64,000 nucleotides of DNA from Mucilaginibacter mallensis. Lineage in GTDB: Bacteria > Bacteroidota > Bacteroidia > Sphingobacteriales > Sphingobacteriaceae. A model generated the notes under the pieces. That model saw only the letters and a program-made list of their open reading frames with translations, was not told the DNA's origin and ran no database searches. This document shows positions 25,926 through 35,253 of this stretch, piece after piece. The stretch's first letter is position 1, and every line of letters begins with the position of its first letter. The stretch is taken from contig NZ_LT629740.1 of assembly GCF_900105165.1 (NCBI RefSeq), positions 1,488,001-1,552,000 of the forward strand. The letters run 5' to 3'. A program made the position numbers and the translations under genes.

Positions 25926-28283
25926 ATGACTAACACTAAAATACTACTTCTATTATCCGGACTATTTTTTTTGCGATCGGTGGCATTTGCCCAGTCTTTA
26001 TCAGGCATAGTAAAAGATGCAAAGGGAATTGCAGTACACGGTGCAAATGTTTACCTGCTTAATACTAATCTGAGTACATCAACCAATGCAAATGGCGGAT
26101 TCAATATTAAAAATATACCTGCAGGTAACTACACTGTAAAAGTAAGCGCAGTTGGCTATGCCACATTAACTAAGATAATTAATGTAACCAACGCTGCATC
26201 TGTAAATTTCACATTAATAAATGCGGATAAACAGCTGGGTGAAGTTTTTGTAACAGCCCAAAAGCAGGATGAAGAATCCCAGAAACTACCTATGAGCATT
26301 TCAGTTATCACGGCCAAACAGGTTGATGATGATAAAATATGGAATATTAAAGATATAACCGGCCTGGTGCCCAACCTGTATGCAGCCAACCCTGGCGACA
26401 ACCGTAACGTAACCTCTGTACGGGGTATAACCACAACGTCGTATGATCCGGCTGTTGCTACTTATATCGATGGGGTTAATCAGTTTGGCCTGGACACCTA
26501 CATTGCCCAGTTACTTGATGTTGACCGCATTGAAATACTACGCGGCCCGCAGGGAACCCTGTACGGGCGCAACGCCACCGGCGGGGTAATTAATATCATT
26601 ACTAAACAGCCCACTAATGAAACCACCGGCTTTGCAGGGGTTGACATTGGTAATTATGACCAGCAACGCTATAGTTTTGGATTACGCACGCCGATAATAA
26701 AAGATAAGCTATTTTTGGGCGTAGCAGGTTTGTTCTCCAACTTTGGCGGCTTTTATACCAATTCATTTAATAATACCAAATTTGATAAGCAGCATTACTT
26801 TTTAGGTAACTACTACCTGAAGTTTCTGGCCAATTCAAAATTGTCATTCACACTAAATGTAAAGAATGATATAAACCGTAATAACGGGCCGTTTACATTG
26901 GTTTCAAGCGCGCAGCAGGCATTAGCCACGCCGTTTGTGGTTGATCAGAACGCGACCACTACTATGGTTGACAATACGCTCAACGCATCTCTGTCGGCAA
27001 ATTATACTGGTAGTGCTTTTAACTTTACTTCGCAGTCGTCCTACCAAAAAAACTATAGATATTATAAACAACCTATTGATGGTGATTTTTCTCCTATTGA
27101 TGGTATATCATTAATAAATAATTACGGTCCGGATTGGAATATTGTGCAAACGGGTATCCAGGAGTTTCGTTTTAGTTCACCAACAACATCAACATCACAT
27201 TTAAAATGGACTGCCGGGGCCTATGGTTTTTTTAACTACAGCCCTACAAAAGTAGGTACACACTTTGGTAGTGATGCGCAAATGGTGGGTTCGACTGTAT
27301 CTAATTTTACCAGCATTAATATCAATACCAGCACCAACTACGGGATGGCATTTTATGGTCAGGTAACCTATGTTTTCACACCTGAATTTGATGTTACAGC
27401 AGGTTTAAGATATGATTACGAGCACAAAAAAGAATTTATAAACGGCGCCTATCAACCAGACGGGCAGGCCCCGGTAGTTACCCGGACAGATACTGCTTCA
27501 ACGGCAACTTTTAAAGCCCTCTCGCCCAAAGTAACCGCAGCCTGGCATCTTACCCCAAATAACAACCTGTATGCTGCCTATAACCGGGGTTTTAGGGCAG
27601 GTGGTATAAGCGAACTGGGTTCAGATCCGTCGCAGCCACCATTGTATAATTACAAACCCGAATACAGTGATAACTATGAAGCTGGTACAAAAAACACTTT
27701 CCTGGATAAACGAATCCGTTTAAATGCCGATGTTTTTTATACCCGTGTTAATAATGCGCAGGTACCTACGCTATTATTGCCCGATGCAATTACCGTAACC
27801 CAGAACGCAGGCAAGCTAACCAGTTATGGTGCCGAAGCAGAATTTGCCGCCACACCAGTTGAAGGACTTGAAATTGATTACAATTTTGGTTATACCCATG
27901 CCCGGTACACCAGTTTAAACATTCCGGTTAATGATAGTGTGGTAAATTTTAAAGGCAATCACCAGGTATTTACACCTAACATAACCTCAACACTGCTGGT
28001 GCAATACGCTTATGGCTTAGGCAGCTCAAAGAAAGTGAAACTGGTAGCACATGGCGAGTGGCATTATTTGGGCGATCAGTACTTTGACCTGGCTAATACC
28101 ATCGAGCAAAAAGCATACAATACATTTAATGCCCGCCTTGGTGTATCAACCAAACGGTTCGACGTATTTTTATGGGGAAGCAATATTTTTAATAAACATT
28201 ATGTTGATTATGCCTACGATTTTGGAGCCGCTCATTTAGGCAATCCCCGCACGTTTGGCCTGAGTGTAAAGACAATTTTTTAA
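25926..28283 (+). CDS. TonB-dependent receptor (siderophore-receptor type, with regulatory domain)
   Basis: 785 residues, shorter than SusC proteins. Signal peptide (LLLLSGLFFLRSVAFAQ), carboxypeptidase-regulatory domain (LSGIVKDAKGIAVHGANV ... VSAVGYATL), plug (GEVFVTAQKQDEESQKLPMSISVITAKQ in parts; VTSVRGITTTSYDPAVATYIDG; LDVDRIEILRGPQGTLYGRNATGGVINIITKQP in parts) and a 22-strand-type barrel ending GNPRTFGLSVKTIF with the terminal Phe. It resembles receptors for iron chelates or small sugars and has no SusD gene beside it. Sitting between cytochrome c and ThuA genes, it more likely takes up a small sugar or derivative than iron; that is inference. Confidence 0.93.
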   Translation: MTNTKILLLLSGLFFLRSVAFAQSLSGIVKDAKGIAVHGANVYLLNTNLSTSTNANGGFNIKNIPAGNYTVKVSAVGYATLTKIINVTNAASVNFTLINADKQLGEVFVTAQKQDEESQKLPMSISVITAKQVDDDKIWNIKDITGLVPNLYAANPGDNRNVTSVRGITTTSYDPAVATYIDGVNQFGLDTYIAQLLDVDRIEILRGPQGTLYGRNATGGVINIITKQPTNETTGFAGVDIGNYDQQRYSFGLRTPIIKDKLFLGVAGLFSNFGGFYTNSFNNTKFDKQHYFLGNYYLKFLANSKLSFTLNVKNDINRNNGPFTLVSSAQQALATPFVVDQNATTTMVDNTLNASLSANYTGSAFNFTSQSSYQKNYRYYKQPIDGDFSPIDGISLINNYGPDWNIVQTGIQEFRFSSPTTSTSHLKWTAGAYGFFNYSPTKVGTHFGSDAQMVGSTVSNFTSININTSTNYGMAFYGQVTYVFTPEFDVTAGLRYDYEHKKEFINGAYQPDGQAPVVTRTDTASTATFKALSPKVTAAWHLTPNNNLYAAYNRGFRAGGISELGSDPSQPPLYNYKPEYSDNYEAGTKNTFLDKRIRLNADVFYTRVNNAQVPTLLLPDAITVTQNAGKLTSYGAEAEFAATPVEGLEIDYNFGYTHARYTSLNIPVNDSVVNFKGNHQVFTPNITSTLLVQYAYGLGSSKKVKLVAHGEWHYLGDQYFDLANTIEQKAYNTFNARLGVSTKRFDVFLWGSNIFNKHYVDYAYDFGAAHLGNPRTFGLSVKTIF

Positions 28284-28304
28284 ACTAAATTATAACCTAA
28301 GAGA

Positions 28305-29096
28305 ATGAAAGTATCACCAATAATTAGCCTTAAACAGGCTTTGAAAGTTTCAGGAGCAATGGTTTTCCTTGTTTTATCTTGCTTTACAATTGCTTGGGCA
28401 TCAGGCTACAAGCACAAGCCTAAAATACTTGTGTTCAGCAAAACAAAGGGTTTCCATCATGCATCAATTGCTGTTGGTAATATTGCCATACAAAAATTGG
28501 GCGCCGAAAATAATTTTGATGTAGATACAACCACCGATGCTTCAAAATTTACCACTGATAACTTAAAGCAGTATGCGGCAATTGTATTTTTAAGCACAAC
28601 CGGTCTCAGTACACAGCTATTTACTGAAGATGAAAAAGCAGCTTTAAAACAATATATTGAACATGGCGGGGGCTATGTAGGCGTTCATGCCGCAACGGAT
28701 TGCTGTTACGACTGGCAGTGGTATGGCAATCTTTCAGGTGCTTATTTTAAGGGTCACCCCAGCCAGCAGGAAGCTGTTTTAGATGTAGTTGATTCTACTA
28801 ACATCGCTACCAGTTTTTTACCAAGGCATTGGAAAAGGAAAGATGAGTGGTATTCTTTTAAATGGATGGCTCCTGATCTGCATGTGCTGATAAAGATTGA
28901 CGAGAGTAGTTATGACCAGCAAAAGTCCGAATTAAAAATGGGCGATCATCCCATGGCATGGTACCATACTTATGATGGCGGCAGGGCTTTTTATACCGAG
29001 CTAGGCCATACTGATGAATCATACGCTGACCCGCTTTACCTGAAACATTTGCTGGGTGGAATAGAATATGCCATAGGTAAAAATTATAAGCAATAA
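28305..29096 (+). CDS. ThuA-domain protein
   Basis: 263 residues with an N-terminal hydrophobic signal (about 15-34). The class I glutamine-amidotransferase-like ThuA fold is clear: KILVFSKTKGFHHASI, AIVFLSTTG, the loop YIEHGGGYVGVHAATDCCYDW, GAYFKGHPSQQ, and the end MAWYHTYDGGRAFYTELGHT with YLKHLLGGIEYA. ThuA proteins were named for trehalose use in rhizobia and are linked to 3-keto-sugar metabolism in several bacteria. The usual catalytic Cys of amidotransferases is not expected in this family. The gene lies 21 bases after the TonB receptor and 23 before the dehydrogenase-like gene, supporting a shared periplasmic pathway. Confidence 0.93.
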   Translation: MKVSPIISLKQALKVSGAMVFLVLSCFTIAWASGYKHKPKILVFSKTKGFHHASIAVGNIAIQKLGAENNFDVDTTTDASKFTTDNLKQYAAIVFLSTTGLSTQLFTEDEKAALKQYIEHGGGYVGVHAATDCCYDWQWYGNLSGAYFKGHPSQQEAVLDVVDSTNIATSFLPRHWKRKDEWYSFKWMAPDLHVLIKIDESSYDQQKSELKMGDHPMAWYHTYDGGRAFYTELGHTDESYADPLYLKHLLGGIEYAIGKNYKQ

Positions 29097-29119
29097 ACCG
29101 TTCAATTTCAAATAACAAA

Positions 29120-31354
29120 ATGAGAAGAAATCATAAATGGTTGTTAGGCATTTTATGCACAACTGCCGTGCTTTTATATACTTGTAAGGCAAAATATCCG
29201 GTGCAATTCCCTGTACAACGGGATGCAACAGGTAAAATACTGGTTAACCCGCATCCTGATCCAGGCCCAAAATCACCAGTGGATGAAATAAGATCGATCT
29301 ACCTGCCAAAAGGTTATCATTTACAGTTAGTTGCCAGTGAGCCATTGGTTAGTCAGCCGGTGGCCATAGCCTGGGACGGAGACGGAAGAATGTATGTAGC
29401 CGAAATGACTACCTATATGAAAAACGTTAATGGCACAGGTCAGCGCAGCAATACCTGCCGCATTAAACTATTGGAAGATACCAATGGCGATGGTGTAATG
29501 GATAAAATTACCATATTTGCCGATAGCCTGGTATTGCCAAGGATGATCCTTCCGCTTGATCACGGCCGGTTATTGGTTGATGAAACTTACTCAAATCATA
29601 TCTATTGTTTTCAGGATACTGACGGCGATGGAAAAGCCGATACCAAAACGATCTACTATAACAACCCTGCGCCTAACACCAGTAACCTTGAACACCAAAA
29701 AAGCGGTTTAATATGGAACCTCGATAACCGCATATATGTTACTTATGACCCAGTACGTTATACGTATAAGAATAACCAACTGATAGCCGATTCATTGATA
29801 CAGGGTTCGCCGCCGCAATGGGGCCTGGCCAATGATAATTACGGCAGGCTTTTCTTTTCATCGGCAGGCAGCGAAGTGCCCGCATTAGATTTTCAACAGA
29901 ACCTACATTATGGTACACTTGATTTTAAGGATCAGTATACGGATGAATTTAATGCGGTATGGCCTATTATAGCTACACCCGATGTGCAGGGCGGTGTGCA
30001 CCGTTTGCGTGCTGACAGTACTTTAAATCACTTTACCGCCTGTAACGGGCAATCCATTTACCGGGGTGATAAACTACCGCAGGATGCACAAGGCGACCTG
30101 TATATATGTGAGCCCGTTGGGCGATTGATACGCCGTGCAAAGGTTACTGATAACCAGGGGAAAGTAACTCTTCAAAATGCTTATGATAAGCAGGAGTTTT
30201 TGGCTTCTAGTGATATGAATTTCAGGCCGGTAAACACAGTCACCGGGCCCGATGGCTGTATGTATATTGTGGATATGTACCATGGCATTATACAGGAAAG
30301 TGAATGGACAAAGGCTGATAGCTATTTGCGCCCGCAGATAGTGCGGTTAGGGCTGGATAAGAATGTGGGCCGCGGCCGTATTTTCCGGGTGGTTTATGAC
30401 GGAATGAAGCCAGCAAAGGTTCGCCCGCATATGTTGGAAGAATCAAGTGCACAATTGGTAACTTATTTAAATAGTCCTAACGGCTGGTGGCGCGATAATG
30501 CACAAAAGCTGCTGGTACTGAGAGGCGATAAATCAGTAGTGCCGGCATTAAAGTCTATGGCCTTAACATCACCTAACCAACTTGCCCGTATCCATGCTTT
30601 ATGGACGTTGAACGGATTAGGCGAAATGGATGCTGCAACTTTTGCCAGCGCTTTAAAAGATGCTGATGCGCAGGTACGTAAAACAACAGTTTGGATAGGG
30701 GAGGACTTTATGAAAAAGAATGATCAGGCAATAGATCTATTGTCCATGCTCAAGGATGATCCAAGTGCCGATGTGCGTTTTCAGTTGTTGTTAACTATGC
30801 GTTTTGTAAACACGGAAAAATCAAAGGCGCTTATAGCTTATTTAATTGATCATTATTCCAGCGACCCGGTATTGGCTTATTCGCAAAAATCATATGAAGA
30901 TGGTATAAAAGCGCTGGCAGATCAGCAAAAAAGGGAAGCAATGATGCATGAATTGGAAAGAAACCTGGTTGTACAAGGCGCAGGGATATTTAAGCAGCTT
31001 TGTGCAACTTGCCATGGGGCGGATGCCAAGGGTATTAGAATCGGCGGAAAGGATATACCGGCACCGGTACTTGCTGAGAATATAGATGTTAACGCCGGTA
31101 AGGAAAAACTGATAAAGATTTTATTATATGGGTTACATGGCCCTATCAGAGGAAAAACTTATCCTGATGTAATGCCCGCGCTTGGTAGTAATGATAACAA
31201 TTATATAGCATCGGTACTAAGCTATATACGCAGTGATTTTGGTAACAAAGCACCCATCATTTACCCCGAAGATGTAGAAAAAATCAGGCAGGCAACTAAG
31301 GGAAGGATCGAAAGCTGGACAATGGATGAACTAAATGCAGCTATCAGTAAGTAA
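29120..31354 (+). CDS. Propeller/HEAT/cytochrome c dehydrogenase-like lipoprotein (PVC type)
   Basis: 744 residues. An N-terminal hydrophobic stretch and Cys near residue 22 (LLYTCKAK) suggest a lipoprotein. A beta-propeller domain follows (about 55-440; YLPKGYHLQLVASEPLV, VAIAWDGDGRMYVAEM) with two calcium-type loops (DTNGDGVMDK, DTDGDGKADT), then HEAT-like repeats (about 445-610; NAQKLLVLRGDKSVVPALKSM) and a C-terminal cytochrome c domain with CATCHG and a MPALG axial Met. This order matches the membrane-bound dehydrogenase-like proteins best known from Planctomycetota and Verrucomicrobia. It probably oxidises a sugar or alcohol and passes electrons to its own heme and then to the operon cytochrome. 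Substrate is unknown. A long terminator follows. Confidence 0.88.
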   Translation: MRRNHKWLLGILCTTAVLLYTCKAKYPVQFPVQRDATGKILVNPHPDPGPKSPVDEIRSIYLPKGYHLQLVASEPLVSQPVAIAWDGDGRMYVAEMTTYMKNVNGTGQRSNTCRIKLLEDTNGDGVMDKITIFADSLVLPRMILPLDHGRLLVDETYSNHIYCFQDTDGDGKADTKTIYYNNPAPNTSNLEHQKSGLIWNLDNRIYVTYDPVRYTYKNNQLIADSLIQGSPPQWGLANDNYGRLFFSSAGSEVPALDFQQNLHYGTLDFKDQYTDEFNAVWPIIATPDVQGGVHRLRADSTLNHFTACNGQSIYRGDKLPQDAQGDLYICEPVGRLIRRAKVTDNQGKVTLQNAYDKQEFLASSDMNFRPVNTVTGPDGCMYIVDMYHGIIQESEWTKADSYLRPQIVRLGLDKNVGRGRIFRVVYDGMKPAKVRPHMLEESSAQLVTYLNSPNGWWRDNAQKLLVLRGDKSVVPALKSMALTSPNQLARIHALWTLNGLGEMDAATFASALKDADAQVRKTTVWIGEDFMKKNDQAIDLLSMLKDDPSADVRFQLLLTMRFVNTEKSKALIAYLIDHYSSDPVLAYSQKSYEDGIKALADQQKREAMMHELERNLVVQGAGIFKQLCATCHGADAKGIRIGGKDIPAPVLAENIDVNAGKEKLIKILLYGLHGPIRGKTYPDVMPALGSNDNNYIASVLSYIRSDFGNKAPIIYPEDVEKIRQATKGRIESWTMDELNAAISK

Positions 31355-31598
31355 TATGCTGACCGAAATCAGACTTTAGGTCCTTAGCGTGTAATGGTAT
31401 TCCTCCATGACTTTTAGAAGAATAAGTTATGAGAAAGAGAAACGCTAAAAGCTAAAAATGTCAAACTTGTAAAAAATACAGATATTGATCTTGAAATAGA
31501 TAAGGCTATAAATAAGAAAAAAGGAAAGAATTAGCTTTACTATGTTTGTGATCGCAGAATTGGACACGCTCAATAAGCCCGACTCTCGACTATTTACC
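31355..31598. other. Intergenic region before bidirectional terminator
   Basis: Convergent spacer. Lys-rich open frames occur around 31430-31534 but lack a sensible start and resemble nothing. Nothing else seen apart from the terminator at 31599. Confidence 0.4.
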
Positions 31599-31651
31599 AT
31601 ATTAGACCTATTAATACCCGATCGTTAGTCGGGTATTAATAGGTCTAATAT
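31599..31651. terminator. 23-bp perfect bidirectional terminator
   Basis: The arms 31599-31621 and 31629-31651 are exactly complementary over 23 bases (core GACCTATTAATACCCGA) around a 7-base loop. It lies between the convergent dehydrogenase-like gene and GH2 gene. Confidence 0.85.
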
Positions 31652-31706
31652 TTGATAAAGTGTTCACATCAATTAAAAGCAGATAATGCAGTTATTGGAT
31701 TTATCA

Positions 31707-34079
31707 TTATTTTGTAACATACACTAATTCTGCCGAAATCAATTTACCGGATGAAGCTTCAATTTTAATAGGTCCGTGTTTGTCTCCGGCTTTAAGTAAT
31801 ATGGTAGCAATACCGGCTTCAGCATTAATAGATTGCTTACCAATAAGCTCACCGTTACCTTTAACTGAAAATTTTATCATATCACCGGCATTGGGTATCA
31901 CTGTTCCTTTACTATCAGTGATGCTGGCATAAATAAATATGATATCGTTTTTACCTGCAGCAAGGTTTTTGCCGCTTAAATCTGCTTTAATATTTATCTT
32001 AAATGCGCTGCCTGGGGTGGCTATGGTATTAACAGCAACCTTTTTGCCTTTTATATAACCAATTGCAGTTAATTTGCCGGGTATATATGCGGCAGGATTG
32101 AAAGTAAATGGCGCGTGTGGCAAATTCCGGGAAAATAAGTCTGTATCCGGTTTCTGAATGCCGAGAGATTTATCATTAAGAAATAATTCTACCTCATCGC
32201 AATTACTAAATACTTTTACAGTTTTTTGCTTTGGATCATTCCAATAATTAGCTATAAAAACCATAGGCTTACCAAATCTGTTTGCATCTGTATTTGATTG
32301 GTATTGGCTCTGGTAAAAATAGAAGCTAAATTTAGGCAACCTGAAGATATCCATTATACCGGATGTTTCCAGATCTTCCGCATATCCTCTTTTGTAATCA
32401 AACATCAACCAGTTAGCATCACCAACACCTGGGCCATACAAATTATCATTATGTGATTCCTGAAAATTTAATGCCTGTTGTAGCATTCGTTGCTGCCCAT
32501 CTGTACGCAATTGCCTTGAACTGCGCTCTTCACTTTTTAAACCTGCATATTCTTTTTGGTTAAATCCGGCATTTTGCGCGTAATATTCCCAATCTCCGTA
32601 TTCCGCAAGCAACAGCGGTTTGGAGTGATTGTATTTTTTAAAGTAATCAGGCGCTTTTAAATGCTGGCGTGCAGGATTAAACACATCAAAAGCATAATCC
32701 ATCCATCCCGAGCTAAAAACATTTTTAAAAGGAAGCTCCGTATGTACAATTTTATTTGCCGTATCCATATAATCTTTACTCATGTTGGTTTCATTTAATG
32801 AAGCCTCCCATAAAACAATCGCAGCATGATTACGATCACGATGAATCATATCGCGGATATTTTGAAAACTATTTTTCTGGAACTCGCTGTTGCCAAAAAA
32901 TTGCCAACCGGGTATGGCATCCATTACCATTATGCCCAACTCATCACAGGCATTTAAAAAGGCTGGGGAGGGTGGGTAATGGGAACATCTTACAAAATTA
33001 AATCCTGCATTTTTTATCTTCCAGGCATCGCGGTATTGCGCATTATCTGATAAAGCATAGCCAATGTATGGGTATTCCTGGTGACGGTTGGTACCTACAA
33101 TAGTTAGCTTTGTTCCGTTTATATAAAATCCATTGGCTGCAAAAACAACAGTTTTAATACCTGTTTTCAGGCTTGTTTCATCAACCTGTTTAGTGTTTTG
33201 ATATACCTGTATTTTAATATTATATAGATTGGGTTGGGCAGGCGACCATAATTGAGGGTTGGTAATTGTAAGCGTTTGTGTAAACGTTCCGTAATTGCCG
33301 GCTTTAATTAATTGTTGAGCGGATGTTGAAGTTGCCACTACTTTGCCATCCTTAGTGAATAAGGTAGCTTTTATCCATGCCTTTTTACCTTGCTTATAGT
33401 CATTGTTCACATCGGTTTTAACAATAACTTTTGCACTTGCTGCACTTACACCCTCATCATGGATAAGTATGCCGCCCCCTGCTATGCGATTGGCTTGTAC
33501 AGCATTATTTATGTACAATTTATTGGTTGTAATTAACCATGCATTACGATAAATACCGCCATAGTAATTAAAATCTAAGTCCTTTATTGCTTTTCCGGGT
33601 GGTATAACGGGATTATCCTGATTATTTAGTTTTACCAGGATACAATTCTGTTGGCCGGTTTTTACAGTATTGGATATATCAATATAAAATGGCAGAAAGC
33701 CGCCAAGATGTTTGTAGATATGTTTACCATTTAAATAGATATCGGCCTCGTGCATAGCGGCATCAAACTGAATAGCTATATGTTTACCATTACTTTCAGC
33801 AGGAATTGTAAAAAACTTACGGTAAAAACACGTTCCCTGCCATTGTTCTTTAATTTTATTTACGGGTTCAATATTTGGCGTATGGGGTAATGATACTTTT
33901 TCCCAGTTAATATTGGCTGTTTGAGCATTGCTTAAAATCTGCCCGCAATTAACAGTATCAATATCTTTTACAAACGCCCAATCAGTATTAAAACTTTTAA
34001 CCGAAGGAAGATTTGTTTGAGCTTTAGCTTGTAATATACTGCTAATTATAAGCAAAAAGTAAAATGGATATTTTTTCAT
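31707..34079 (-). CDS. Glycoside hydrolase family 2 beta-galactosidase
   Basis: 790 residues with a signal peptide (FYFLLIISSILQAKAQ). GH2 domain order is clear: sugar-binding sandwich (WEKVSLPHTPN, CFYRKFFTIP, AMHEADIYLNGKHIYKHLGGF), immunoglobulin-like domain, TIM barrel with VGTNRHQEYPYIGYAL, FNFVRCSHYPPSPAFLNACDELGIMVM, the acid/base motif EASLNETN (E430) and the nucleophile LLAEYGDW (E493), then DUF4982-like and Ig-like C-terminal domains. It should release galactose from the short galacto-oligosaccharides made by the two GH53 enzymes. It is last in the galactan operon, 82 bases after the second GH53. Galactose specificity rests on this context. Confidence 0.92.
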   Translation of the reverse strand: MKKYPFYFLLIISSILQAKAQTNLPSVKSFNTDWAFVKDIDTVNCGQILSNAQTANINWEKVSLPHTPNIEPVNKIKEQWQGTCFYRKFFTIPAESNGKHIAIQFDAAMHEADIYLNGKHIYKHLGGFLPFYIDISNTVKTGQQNCILVKLNNQDNPVIPPGKAIKDLDFNYYGGIYRNAWLITTNKLYINNAVQANRIAGGGILIHDEGVSAASAKVIVKTDVNNDYKQGKKAWIKATLFTKDGKVVATSTSAQQLIKAGNYGTFTQTLTITNPQLWSPAQPNLYNIKIQVYQNTKQVDETSLKTGIKTVVFAANGFYINGTKLTIVGTNRHQEYPYIGYALSDNAQYRDAWKIKNAGFNFVRCSHYPPSPAFLNACDELGIMVMDAIPGWQFFGNSEFQKNSFQNIRDMIHRDRNHAAIVLWEASLNETNMSKDYMDTANKIVHTELPFKNVFSSGWMDYAFDVFNPARQHLKAPDYFKKYNHSKPLLLAEYGDWEYYAQNAGFNQKEYAGLKSEERSSRQLRTDGQQRMLQQALNFQESHNDNLYGPGVGDANWLMFDYKRGYAEDLETSGIMDIFRLPKFSFYFYQSQYQSNTDANRFGKPMVFIANYWNDPKQKTVKVFSNCDEVELFLNDKSLGIQKPDTDLFSRNLPHAPFTFNPAAYIPGKLTAIGYIKGKKVAVNTIATPGSAFKINIKADLSGKNLAAGKNDIIFIYASITDSKGTVIPNAGDMIKFSVKGNGELIGKQSINAEAGIATILLKAGDKHGPIKIEASSGKLISAELVYVTK

Positions 34080-34161
34080 TTATAAGAATTAAACAACATG
34101 TTCACTGGCGATTAATAATGTGCCATTAACATATTTTTTGAAATTTATCACACAAGAAATA

Positions 34162-35190
34162 TTACTGGGTGATGTTATACTTTTTACTGATCTCTGAATA
34201 GGTTTTCATATAGTCATTGGCATTACCACTATGGTCAAATGCCGCTTCGCCATAATTGAGCGGCTCCCATATAAAAGTCCCTTTCATCTTATTCCCCGGT
34301 AGGGAGAACTCAATATCATTTACAGCCTGCTTCTGCTGCGAATATTCAACAACAATAACATCTTGTTTATACCGCTGATTTAGATCTATGAGATTTCTGC
34401 TTAAACTATCTGTTGGGCCATGCCACTCAGGATAATAAGACTCTCCTATAATGTCAAATTTCACATCGCGCTTTAACATATTATCTAAAAAATACCTCGA
34501 TTCGCCATTTTCACCACCACAGGCAATGTGCAGCATTATTTTAATCGACTTGTCTACATCTTTTACCCCCTGCACACCCGCTTTTAAAAAAGCAGCCAGG
34601 GTGTCCAGGTGTTTCAGGCTTGCATCGGGCCATAGCATACCATGGCTTATTTCATTACCAATTTGTACCATATCGGGTAGGGTACCTTGTTGTTTTAATG
34701 CCAGCAATGTGTTTTTTGTGAAGGCGCGCAGTGAGTCCTGCAATTGCTGATAATTTGCCGATCTCCATGCAGATGGTTTATGCTGTTTGCCCGGATCTGC
34801 CCAGTTATCACTGTAATGAAAATCGAGTAAAAAGCCCATGCCTGCAGCTTTAATACGTAGCGCCATCTTCTTTGTGCTTTCCAGATCGCAAAACCCTTTT
34901 TTAGAGTATCCGCTATCAGCTGCCGGATTATTAAATATACGCAGCCTTACATAGTTAAATCCATGATCCTTAAGTATCTGTATGGCATCTTTTTGAGTGC
35001 CATTATCATAAAATTTATGACCCTCGGCTTCCAACTGCGGAAGAAAAGAAATATCAGCCCCCAGTATTTTGTCAAAATGAATATGCTTTTTAGGCGGTGA
35101 TGATTTAAATGCAAACAATGTGTGCACTGTAAATACAACAACTAATAGGCCGGCTGAAATCTTCAAGCTTTGTATGATTTTCTTTTTCAT
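34162..35190 (-). CDS. GH53 endo-beta-1,4-galactanase (first intact copy)
   Basis: 342 residues. An N-terminal hydrophobic segment (about 10-28, ISAGLLVVVFTVHTLFAF) exports or anchors it. GH53 features: LGADISFLPQLEAEG, FNYVRLRIFNNP, GFLLDFHYSDNWADPGKQ, the acid/base in VQIGNEISHGMLWPD (E180) and the nucleophile in VVEYS (E282), followed by GTFIWEPLNYGEAAFD. It cuts inside beta-1,4-galactan, the side chain of pectic rhamnogalacturonan I and type I arabinogalactan. It differs clearly from the other GH53 beside it, suggesting different cell location or chain-length preference. Confidence 0.95.
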   Translation of the reverse strand: MKKKIIQSLKISAGLLVVVFTVHTLFAFKSSPPKKHIHFDKILGADISFLPQLEAEGHKFYDNGTQKDAIQILKDHGFNYVRLRIFNNPAADSGYSKKGFCDLESTKKMALRIKAAGMGFLLDFHYSDNWADPGKQHKPSAWRSANYQQLQDSLRAFTKNTLLALKQQGTLPDMVQIGNEISHGMLWPDASLKHLDTLAAFLKAGVQGVKDVDKSIKIMLHIACGGENGESRYFLDNMLKRDVKFDIIGESYYPEWHGPTDSLSRNLIDLNQRYKQDVIVVEYSQQKQAVNDIEFSLPGNKMKGTFIWEPLNYGEAAFDHSGNANDYMKTYSEISKKYNITQ

Positions 35191-35253
35191 ATATAGTTCA
35201 ATCTATAAAACAAGTATGCGACCCACAACATATCGCATACTTATTTTCATTTA

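Noticed and set aside
25926..28283. Reading this TonB receptor as a fourth SusC
   Set aside because: It is 785 residues, lacks a SusD neighbour and has the siderophore-receptor type plug and barrel, so it is a different class.
31430..31534. Lys-rich open frame in the spacer after the dehydrogenase-like gene
   Set aside because: No usable start and low-complexity composition; expected in AT-rich spacer.
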